Shown here: piece after piece, positions 46,462 through 52,367 of the stretch | Layout of the letters: every line of letters begins with the position of its first letter | Numbering within the stretch: position 1 is the stretch's first letter | DNA from: a virus | Length of the DNA stretch: 52,367 nt | Direction: 5' to 3' (one strand) | IMG/VR virus record: IMGVR_UViG_3300022680_000054 | Span: 1 to 52,367 of that record | Notes under the pieces: generated by a model | Database searches by the model: none | Seen by the model: only the letters and a program-made list of their open reading frames with translations | Told to the model about the DNA's origin: nothing | Program-made: the position numbers and the translations under genes

Positions 46462-47313
46462 TTAGACATCCATCTCGTAAAACACATGAATCAACTGGTT
46501 GTTTGCCGGAGCGGTCACAAAGTCAATCGTGCCTAGGCTGCCAGCGTTGGGATCGATGGTATAGTGCGTGGTGATGGTTTGCTTGATACCCTCAACGTAA
46601 ACCGCACAGGCATTGGCAGCTTTGGGGCGGTGCGCAAAGTTGAACACATCCTGCGCGCCATCCCCGCGCCATGCTTGCAGCGTTACCGGATTGTTGCTGG
46701 TGAACTGGTAGAAGGCGGCCTGCTCAGTACCAAACACGCTTTCGCCAAATGTTTCCCCGAAGGGCCGCATGTCTGACTGTGACATGGTGATACTGTAGCG
46801 GTAAGGCGGCGCGGCGCGTTCGTTGAAGTCGTTATAGAGCACTTCGCCGTTGGCCTTGGTGATCACGACGCCTTCCCAGCGGCCTGAACCACGTTGGCCC
46901 GCAGTCCAGCTTTTAGCCTGACGCTGAAAGATAAACGCCACATCGGCATAGGTTGGGTCTTTGGGCATCCCCACCGCCAATTCGGCGAAGGTTTCATGCT
47001 CATAGATCGTCAGACCCTTTAGTGCGGCCTCGAAGTTCATATCCTTGACGGCCATTTCCAAAACCCCCGATGGCCCCGATGCCGAGCCAAATAGGAAGGA
47101 AGTCAGCCACTGATCATCTCCGGTTACATCCAGTTGATCAGCTTCTGGAATACCGGTCGGCATCGTTTTGACGCCGTACAAACGGCCCATATTCGAGCCG
47201 TCCTGATCCCCGGCGGTCAGGGATGCAGATTGGCCCAGGACGCGCCCCGTTGTATCCAGGATGCCCCACCAGCCATATTGAAACCCTGCGCCGATAACAA
47301 GTTTGTCACCCAT
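46462..47313 (-). CDS. Major tail (tube) protein
   Basis: 283 residues positioned between tail terminator and chaperones. Beta-rich with the expected glycine turns (LVIGAGFQYGWWGILD, MNFEAALKGLTIYEHETFA quoted as NFEAALKGLTIYEHETF, PPYRYSITMSQSDMRPFGE). From residue 215 an additional domain of about 65 residues (AWRGDGAQDVFNFAHRPKAA, IKQTITTHYTIDPNAGSLG quoted as QTITTHYTIDPNAG) resembles the bacteriophage Ig-like extensions often displayed on tubes. It polymerises into the tail tube around the tape measure. Confidence 0.8.
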   Translation of the reverse strand: MGDKLVIGAGFQYGWWGILDTTGRVLGQSASLTAGDQDGSNMGRLYGVKTMPTGIPEADQLDVTGDDQWLTSFLFGSASGPSGVLEMAVKDMNFEAALKGLTIYEHETFAELAVGMPKDPTYADVAFIFQRQAKSWTAGQRGSGRWEGVVITKANGEVLYNDFNERAAPPYRYSITMSQSDMRPFGETFGESVFGTEQAAFYQFTSNNPVTLQAWRGDGAQDVFNFAHRPKAANACAVYVEGIKQTITTHYTIDPNAGSLGTIDFVTAPANNQLIHVFYEMDV

Positions 47314-47327
47314 CGTAATTGTCTCCG

Positions 47328-47789
47328 TTAGGTATTGATAGCTTCAAACAAATGACAGATGTGCACGAACTCGACCCCGATCTGCACGTGCGGCACACCG
47401 GGCGTGATAAAATACTCAAGCCCCGAATCGCTCTCCACCCAAACGCCCAGCGCGTGCAGGTAGGCAGGGGCGGTGGTATTGGTGGTCCCGATCAGCTGGT
47501 CGGCGTCGGCAATTGCCTGATGCCACAGGCTGATCTGCTCATACAGGTCATCTTCCACTTCGCCGTTATAGTTCTCGGTGAAGTGCCCGATGATTAAACG
47601 ACTGATGACGCGCCGGATTTCTATCGACTGCTCATCCCCGTCAATGTCATATTCCCCCGGCCCCAGCGCATTGGTCCAGTAGGGGAAACCGGCGGCGGAC
47701 GCGGCCTGCCGCCGGAAGGCTTCGCTGCCGCTGATCGTTTCTTTTTGCAGGTCGGCAAACCGCTTTAACAGGTCGCTATGGTCCGACAT
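47328..47789 (-). CDS. Probable tail terminator or completion protein
   Basis: 153 residues. N-terminal helix (LLKRFADLQKETISGSEAF), then the strand-rich core (YFITPGVPHVQIGVEFVH) and a helix with LWHQAIADADQLIG. Located right before the tail tube gene, the normal site of the tail terminator (gpU/gp-like). It overlaps the connector gene by 14 bases. Call by position. Confidence 0.6.
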   Translation of the reverse strand: MSDHSDLLKRFADLQKETISGSEAFRRQAASAAGFPYWTNALGPGEYDIDGDEQSIEIRRVISRLIIGHFTENYNGEVEDDLYEQISLWHQAIADADQLIGTTNTTAPAYLHALGVWVESDSGLEYFITPGVPHVQIGVEFVHICHLFEAINT

Positions 47790-48642
47790 AGGTCATATAC
47801 CCCTGTAAGGTGTCCAGCAGTTCCACTTCCAGATCGCGCGGGTAGGCGGCTCCCCCGGAGTCAGCGGCGGGAATATCGTAAGCGCCGCGCCGCTTGTAGA
47901 GCAGCGCCGCGTGACGGGCCACCGTGTGCCGGATCATGTCTTCCGGGTAAAACACATCCAGCTGCACGTCCTTGGCGTGGGCGGCGGCTGTGCTGCCGTT
48001 TTCACCGCGTCGCACGGTCAGCGTGTTCAGAGTGGTATCGGTTTCTAGCACGCGCATCCACTCAGACCCGGCCCGGATCAGGTGTCCCGCCGAAAAGCGC
48101 GGCGTGCGGTTTTCCCAGTCGGCCCCGTCGGCATCGGTCACCGTGACAGTGGTCACCGTGGCATTGATGCCCCCGGCGTCCTGGATGCTGTCGCCGCTGT
48201 CCCGCCAGCCTTCGGTCAGATAGTACGGGCGGAAGCCCCAATCGGCCCCCACGTACACCGTCGCCGTGTAGTCGCTGTTGGCCCAGGTGCTATACCAGTC
48301 GTCCCCGGTGTTGATCAGGCGCAGCTTGTTGTAGGGGCTGTAGCCGTTGACGTATGCCTCGACGTTGGTCCCCACCGTCAGGGCGGTGTTGTAGACGGTC
48401 ACGCTGTTCAGGGCCAGGAACCACTTATCGAGGAAAAACAACCGCTCCAGGCTGTTCACCCGGTCGGCGCGGATGTAAAAGGTGCGGGTCTGCTTGAACG
48501 GCTCCAGGCGATGCCCGAACACCCGCAGGATGCGGTTACTCGCCACGTCCAGCATCCGCAAGAGTTTAATGTCTTCGTCGGCGTCGGTGGTCGTGTCGGC
48601 CTTTAATTCGGCCCGTGCTTCTGCCAGTGTTGCGTAGGCCAT
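47776..48642 (-). CDS. Head-tail connector/adaptor (gp6-like) with inserted domain
   Basis: 288 residues, longer than the usual 100-160. The N-terminus (ATLAEARAELKADTTTDADEDIKLLRML quoted as ATLAEARAELKADTT) and C-terminus (MIRHTVARHAALLYKRRGAYD) have the connector helical pattern, while the centre (80-220) is a beta-rich insertion (TATVYVGADWGFRPYYLTE, RTPRFSAGHLIRAGSEWMRV). It probably attaches the neck to the portal ring. Ends coupled to the terminator gene. Confidence 0.7.
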   Translation of the reverse strand: MAYATLAEARAELKADTTTDADEDIKLLRMLDVASNRILRVFGHRLEPFKQTRTFYIRADRVNSLERLFFLDKWFLALNSVTVYNTALTVGTNVEAYVNGYSPYNKLRLINTGDDWYSTWANSDYTATVYVGADWGFRPYYLTEGWRDSGDSIQDAGGINATVTTVTVTDADGADWENRTPRFSAGHLIRAGSEWMRVLETDTTLNTLTVRRGENGSTAAAHAKDVQLDVFYPEDMIRHTVARHAALLYKRRGAYDIPAADSGGAAYPRDLEVELLDTLQGYMTYVGP

Positions 48643-48646
48643 CCCC

Positions 48647-49150
48647 CTACCTCCGGTATATCTCGTCTATAATGTCCGGCCACGCCGCCGCCAGTTGGTC
48701 CTGGCTGGCCCGGAAAATCTTATCGAAGAACAGCACCGCCATGGCCCACCCGGTGTCTTTGTGGAACGGTTGCTGGTGACGGCCTACCCGGTCCCCGTAA
48801 ATGTACTGGGCGATCTTCGATGGGTTTTCCATGGTCACCGTGCCTTCGGTCAGTCGCAGCGCGGCCAGGATGCGCCACTTCTTCGCCAGCTTACCGGTTC
48901 GCCGATAGGGCAGGTTGTTCTGTGCCCGCAGCATCGCCATGACGAAACGGCGTTGCTTCTCAGACGCCCAACGGATCGGGTACTTTGGCCTGCCGGGCAA
49001 AGCCATCAACTCGCGGTTCATGCGCCGCTCCATGATGGGTATCATGTGGCGCTCGACGTATTTAGCCACGCCCCGACCTACTGCCTTTTTATCGGCATCG
49101 GTCCAGACCGGGACAATCGTGGCGTTGACCTTGATGTCAAAAGCGAACAA
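48647..49150 (-). CDS. Neck/minor tail protein, HK97 gp10-like
   Basis: About 167 residues. GGAG lies 7 bases before TTG 49150, so this start is preferred over TTG 49156. The core LPYRRTGKLAKKWRILAAL followed by MENPSKIAQYIYG is the characteristic segment of HK97 gp10-type neck proteins, which join the head completion ring to the tail. First gene of the tail operon, preceded by promoter and terminator-like hairpin. Confidence 0.7.
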   Translation of the reverse strand: MFAFDIKVNATIVPVWTDADKKAVGRGVAKYVERHMIPIMERRMNRELMALPGRPKYPIRWASEKQRRFVMAMLRAQNNLPYRRTGKLAKKWRILAALRLTEGTVTMENPSKIAQYIYGDRVGRHQQPFHKDTGWAMAVLFFDKIFRASQDQLAAAWPDIIDEIYRR

Positions 49151-49169
49151 TGGCAAACTCCATACAACA

Positions 49170-49212
49170 CAAAAACGCCCCGGAGACAGCGACTCGCGCT
49201 GCCCTGGGGCGT
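49170..49212 (-). terminator. Intrinsic terminator (or attenuator) before the tail operon
   Basis: Minus-strand ACGCCCC (49206-49212) pairs with GGGGCGT (49175-49181), an internal AGCG-CGCT stem is nested, and TTTTTG follows. It lies only about 20 bases before the neck gene and about 30 bases after the predicted promoter start, so it can terminate upstream transcription or attenuate the tail operon. Confidence 0.75.
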
Positions 49213-49249
49213 CAGGGTTCAGTTGTGAAAGCGTAAATTACTAGCTTAA

Positions 49250-49278
49250 GTATATATTAGATTTTATTTGTTGTCACT
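49250..49278 (-). promoter_or_regulatory. Promoter before the tail operon leader
   Basis: GTGACA (49273-49278), 17-base spacer, TATACT (49250-49255) on the minus strand. Transcription would begin near 49243 and pass the hairpin at 49170-49212, giving a leader or about 74-base small RNA. Confidence 0.55.
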
Positions 49279-49458
49279 AAGCAAATTCGCGTAGTTAATG
49301 CGATCCCACACTTCCTGCCAACTTTCGTCATTGTTCTTGTCTTTCCTCTGGCGATTTCCGCATCTGCAACGCCACTCATTAAGTCGGGCAACCATGAACA
49401 TGCCGCACCTTTGACACACTTTATAATTGCGGTTGCTCTTATTCGGCTCATAAGCCAT
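49264..49458 (-). CDS. Small zinc-ribbon protein
   Basis: 64 residues with CQRCG (15-19) and CRCG (31-34), a two-knuckle zinc ribbon, followed by a charged helix (DESWQEVWDRINYANLL). GGGGGGATAACTG precedes the ATG. Its end overlaps the tail promoter. Function unknown. Confidence 0.6.
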   Translation of the reverse strand: MAYEPNKSNRNYKVCQRCGMFMVARLNEWRCRCGNRQRKDKNNDESWQEVWDRINYANLLSDNK

Positions 49459-49461
49459 CAG

Positions 49462-49764
49462 TTATCCCCCCACTTCTATCGGACCAACCGTAAAGTTGCC
49501 CCGCATCACCGCCGCGCCACTGACCCCAAACACCAGCACCACCCACTGCCCCCAACCGGAGGCCCACAGCAGCACGAACAGCAGCGCCGTCCACAGCGAC
49601 GTGCAGGCGTGGCATTTGAGCACACCGCCGAACGTCCACCGGGCACGTACCCGGCGGAAGATTTCAAACGGCCCGATCTCGGCGGTCAGCATGTAGGCCA
49701 GCCGCCAGCAGGCGGGATATAGGGCGATAGCCGACAGGATGGTTAGCAGGTCATGGTCGTTCAA
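49462..49764 (-). CDS. Small membrane protein, DUF1360-like
   Basis: 100 residues with two or three hydrophobic segments (about 5-25, 54-75, 72-90). The motif LKCHACTSLWTALLFVLL fits the CxxC-tryptophan signature of DUF1360, small membrane proteins in Gram-positive and phage genomes. A role is not established. Confidence 0.6.
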   Translation of the reverse strand: MNDHDLLTILSAIALYPACWRLAYMLTAEIGPFEIFRRVRARWTFGGVLKCHACTSLWTALLFVLLWASGWGQWVVLVFGVSGAAVMRGNFTVGPIEVGG

Positions 49765-49999
49765 GATGTGCCCCCGTTCCTACTTTGACCTGCCGGGACA
49801 GGCCCAATTCTGGATGATGTTCCAACCGCCGCCCGAACTCGTTGAACGCCGTTTCAACTTCTGGCCGGGTCACCAGGTCGGCGTTGATGATCTCCTGCAT
49901 CAGTTGTTCCAGTTGGTACACGCGCATTTTAAGCAGCACGTTATCCTTTTCGAGTGCGACCAGCCGCTGCTTGATGGTGGGCTTTTTAGGCTGGGTCAT
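49751..49999 (-). CDS. Small protein beginning MTQPKKP, coiled-coil-like
   Basis: 82 residues from ATG 49999, ATGA-coupled. The N-terminal MTQPKKPTIKQRLVALEKDN starts a helix (LKMRVYQLEQLMQEII) suited for dimer formation. Shares its first codons with three upstream genes, see the repeat at 49999-50649. Function unknown. Confidence 0.6.
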   Translation of the reverse strand: MTQPKKPTIKQRLVALEKDNVLLKMRVYQLEQLMQEIINADLVTRPEVETAFNEFGRRLEHHPELGLSRQVKVGTGAHLERP

Positions 50000-50223
50000 T
50001 TTTGGATACCTGTCACTTTTTGCCATGATTCGGGAATTGGTAAACAGTCCAAGCAAAAGCGGGCTAATTTCTCGTGCGGCACGCCCACCTGTTGCTTTGG
50101 CTCATACCAATAATGCTTATTGTATGCAATCCGCTTTTTACAGCACGTACATTTGCGTCCCCATACACTTTTCATCACACCCAAATATACAAAGGCTTCC
50201 TTAGTTTGTTTAGGCTGGCTCAT
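49996..50223 (-). CDS. Small cysteine-rich protein beginning MSQPKQ
   Basis: 75 residues from ATG 50223 (TAATG overlap). Cysteines form CTCC (24-27) and CLDC (57-60), probably one zinc site. Aromatic central part (YNKHYWYEPKQQVG). Function unknown. Confidence 0.6.
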   Translation of the reverse strand: MSQPKQTKEAFVYLGVMKSVWGRKCTCCKKRIAYNKHYWYEPKQQVGVPHEKLARFCLDCLPIPESWQKVTGIQK

Positions 50224-50450
50224 TATCCGCCACCCCAGACGGCCTTTGCGGTCGGCTCGGTTATTTCTACGGCATCTTGAAACCGCAACTCGTGACACGT
50301 GTGTGATTCAAGTTGCTCTTTCATAACCTGCATTGCCTCAGCTTCATCATGAGCCACCACAACCGCCAAACCATGGGAATAGTTGAGCAGGGTAGATTCA
50401 TCACACCATATCCAAACGCGCAGTGGTTTATTGTTTTCAGGCTGGGTCAT
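50223..50450 (-). CDS. Small protein beginning MTQPENN
   Basis: 75 residues from ATG 50450, overlapping the previous gene by 14 bases. Ferredoxin-like pattern of strands and helices (LRVWIWCDEST, LAVVVAHDEAEAMQVMKEQL). Function unknown. Confidence 0.55.
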   Translation of the reverse strand: MTQPENNKPLRVWIWCDESTLLNYSHGLAVVVAHDEAEAMQVMKEQLESHTCHELRFQDAVEITEPTAKAVWGGG

Positions 50451-50649
50451 TGGGAAAAAACCTTATACTAGGCATCATGCGATTCTTTGGCTTAACTGGT
50501 GGACCACAATCCGGCCTCAAAGCATCGGGGTTGTCTTTGATATATTCCGCCACCCTTTTTATAAAGTCCCTTTTGAACTGACTCATACAGGATGGGCACT
50601 CACCAGGACGACTTAAAACCCATTTATGTTTTTTAGATTTAGGCTGGCT
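50437..50649 (-). CDS. Small cysteine-containing protein beginning with GTG-SQPK
   Basis: 70 residues from GTG 50649, overlapping the glycosyltransferase stop by 11 bases. Starts SQPKSKKHKWVLSRPGECPSC and has CGPPVKPKNRMM later, so a CxxC pair plus one more cysteine. Helical middle (MSQFKRDFIKRVAEYIKDN). Function unknown. Confidence 0.55.
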   Translation of the reverse strand, partial: SQPKSKKHKWVLSRPGECPSCMSQFKRDFIKRVAEYIKDNPDALRPDCGPPVKPKNRMMPSIRFFPNDPA

Positions 50650-52366
50650 CACGTTCCCGCTCCTTATCAATCAACGGTAGCAACTCCACAAACAACCGCC
50701 GCACCAGCGCGTCAAATGTATATTCCTGCTCCACCAACACCCGCCCCGCCTTGCGAATGCGGCCCCGGTGCGCTGCCCTACCCTTCACCCGTTCCAACCA
50801 ATAGGCGATCTTGTCCCCCAGGTCGTCCAGGTCTTCCCATGCGATATAGTGCTTGCCGTCCTCAAAACCGGTGTATTGTTTCAGGTTGGGCACGCTTTCA
50901 TGCAGCAGCATCCCGCCCCGGTCCCCCAACGTCTGGATGAAGCGATTACTGACAAAGGCGGTGGTGCCCGGAAAGGCATCCCCGATCACGATCTTACTGT
51001 TCAGGTGCAGCGCTTTCGCGGTGGCGAAGTCATACAAGCACTCCCCGTCCCCCTCCGGCCATCCCGCCCCGTACAATCCCACCTTATACGGCAGGCTGCG
51101 CAGGAATGCCCCCAACTGGTGACGGCTTTCCATGTAGGCGTTCGCCAGATACACGATGTCATACGTCGGCACGTCGGGCAGATCACCTCGCGGCGTTTCA
51201 TAGCCGATCTGCCAGTAGGCTGCCGTGATGCCCAGGCTTTTATACAATTCGAGCGGTGCGGCATTAACCACCAATTGCAGGTCTACATGGCGCAGCAGTT
51301 CCAGGTAGCCCGGTTCGTCCAGCCCGCGCGCGTCCCCGTGCCAGTTAATCACCCGCATATTGGGGCATAATGACCGCATATATGCCAACCGGTCCGGCGT
51401 GACGATTGTGGCGTCCTGGAACTGTGAGACCAGCAGGTCCGGCTGCCATGCCTTGACGGCATTGTCCAGGTCTACCCCGCTGTTGAGGTAATCGATCTGG
51501 TACACGTACCCCCGACGGGCGAGTGCCCGCCGCAGACCCCGCTTGGTGCGGCGCTGCAAAGGGTGCCCGGCTTCGTAAATGGGCAGGTACATGATGCGCA
51601 GCCTCCGCCTGTAGTCCTCTGGCGGTTCGACCTGCGGCCCGTGTTGTATCTGCGGTCCATGCGGAAATCGCCGGTAATACGGCGGGCGCTCAGCGCTGTG
51701 GTCTACCTGTAACTGCTTGCTGACGTTAATCTCACGCAGATTGTCACTGGGGATGTGATCGGTCACCTGCACGCCGGGCACGTCGTCAATGCTATAGCCC
51801 TGCTCGATGATACAGGCCGACAGGAAATTATCGCCGCCATAGGTTGGACTCTGGCTCATGATCGGATCACGGTCTCCCCACCAGCCTACCAGATCGCCCA
51901 GCCACCGCCGGAACATGCCGACCTGGGCATAGGTGACCACCGTCTGGCCGCCGCCGTCCGGCAGTTGGGCCGGCATGATCTCGGTGCCGTACATCTGGTT
52001 AGACTTGAAGCGGTTGGGGCGGTTGTCGGCGAAGGCCACGCCGCCGCAGCGGGGATAATCCTCCAGGTGAGCCATGGCCGCCGAAATGCTGAATTGCCCG
52101 AACGTCACATCGTCATTAGCCAGCACCACGTAAACGCCCCGCGCCGCCCTGGCCCCATCACAGAAGGCCGGGATCGCGCCGCGCAGTTCGCCGTGTTCGA
52201 TCAGCTGCACGTCCGGTTGTCCGCGCAGGTAGTCCAGCGTGCCGTCATCTGAGCCGCCGTCTACAATCACGAACTCATACGGCACCCCGGCAGGCAGCGC
52301 CATACGGGCGCTGTCGATCATGTTGCGCAGGTAGGGCAGCCGGTTATAGGTGCCGCTAACGATTGA
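50639..52366 (-). CDS. Double-domain glycosyltransferase (GT2 plus GT-B), N-terminus outside the window
   Basis: About 575 residues are visible and the frame runs off the right edge; the 15 codons before the ATG at 52321 still read SIVSGTYNRLPYLRN, a typical GT2 start. Domain one contains VIVDGGSDDGT and LANDDVTFG (catalytic acidic sites). Domain two, from about residue 240, resembles Glyco_trans_1_2: RIMYLPIYEAGHPLQRRTKR, ATIVTPDRLAYM, SLPYKVGLYGAGWPEGD, SNRFIQTLGDRGGMLLHESV and HYIAWEDLDDLGDKIAYWLE. Two linked transferases could add two sugars in sequence to the same product. It continues the island at 0-6.5 kb. Confidence 0.85.
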   Translation of the reverse strand, partial: SIVSGTYNRLPYLRNMIDSARMALPAGVPYEFVIVDGGSDDGTLDYLRGQPDVQLIEHGELRGAIPAFCDGARAARGVYVVLANDDVTFGQFSISAAMAHLEDYPRCGGVAFADNRPNRFKSNQMYGTEIMPAQLPDGGGQTVVTYAQVGMFRRWLGDLVGWWGDRDPIMSQSPTYGGDNFLSACIIEQGYSIDDVPGVQVTDHIPSDNLREINVSKQLQVDHSAERPPYYRRFPHGPQIQHGPQVEPPEDYRRRLRIMYLPIYEAGHPLQRRTKRGLRRALARRGYVYQIDYLNSGVDLDNAVKAWQPDLLVSQFQDATIVTPDRLAYMRSLCPNMRVINWHGDARGLDEPGYLELLRHVDLQLVVNAAPLELYKSLGITAAYWQIGYETPRGDLPDVPTYDIVYLANAYMESRHQLGAFLRSLPYKVGLYGAGWPEGDGECLYDFATAKALHLNSKIVIGDAFPGTTAFVSNRFIQTLGDRGGMLLHESVPNLKQYTGFEDGKHYIAWEDLDDLGDKIAYWLERVKGRAAHRGRIRKAGRVLVEQEYTFDALVRRLFVELLPLIDKEREREPA

Positions 52367-52367
52367 C

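Larger units (their letters stand above)
49999..50649 (-). repeat. Four successive genes with a repeated start cassette (M-T/S-Q-P)
   Basis: The genes at 50649, 50450, 50223 and 49999 start ATG/GTG-A(G/C)C-CAG-CCT-(A/G)AA. The shared 15 bases contain the start and first codons but the rest of the proteins are unrelated. Likely a short homology block at gene boundaries that aids exchange of small genes. Confidence 0.65.

Overview
The window is most of a tailed-phage (Caudoviricetes) genome of siphovirus type. It holds a terminase, a portal with a MuF-like tail, a protease-scaffold fusion, an HK97-type capsid gene, a neck and tail module with a frameshifted chaperone gene and a tape measure, a DnaB helicase, a lambda-O-like initiator and an XRE repressor. 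No ribosomal, metabolic or integrase gene is present. The host cannot be named from sequence. A possible TM plus coiled-coil spanin hints weakly at a Gram-negative envelope.

The layout is two leftward arms around one rightward early block. From about 24.5 kb down to 1, leftward genes run: repressor (24.2-24.5), an 0.9-1.1 kb stretch with no plausible gene but many strong hairpins and a tRNA T-arm-like motif (23.1-24.2), DNA methyltransferase, O-like initiator carrying four iterons, DnaB, small proteins, a membrane/HTH protein, a membrane-anchored T5orf172 protein, a MerR/excisionase-type regulator, then small and large terminase, portal, protease/scaffold and capsid (7.6-14.5). After the capsid terminator come small genes and an island of glycosyltransferases and methyltransferases (0-6.5). 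The right end of the window (52.4 down to 33.06 kb, also leftward) starts with another, double-domain glycosyltransferase and small cassette genes. It continues with neck, tail tube, chaperones, tape measure, distal tail, a GT87-like membrane protein, a 1052-residue tail protein, putative lysis proteins, a glycoside-hydrolase-like protein and two sugar-binding or beta-helix tail proteins. Because the glycosyltransferases sit at both window edges, the natural order is terminase-capsid-glycosyltransferases-tail, so the window looks like a circularly permuted genome cut inside the sugar island. Both edge genes are truncated.

The rightward early block (24.67-33.03 kb) starts at a strong promoter divergent from the repressor. 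It encodes about 20 mostly small, often cysteine-rich proteins, including a gp3/recombination-directionality-factor-like protein and a GNAT-DUF6610 fusion. A single gene (29.88-30.13) is inserted backwards with its own near-consensus promoter and operator.

The best candidates for undescribed biology are the large structured RNA, a leader before 16,326 whose hairpin would hide the ribosome-binding site, two plus-strand small-RNA-like units inside leftward operons, and the glycosyltransferase/methyltransferase island beside the capsid genes. Repeated gene-boundary cassettes also suggest modular shuffling of small genes. Family calls come from reading motifs, not from database searches.
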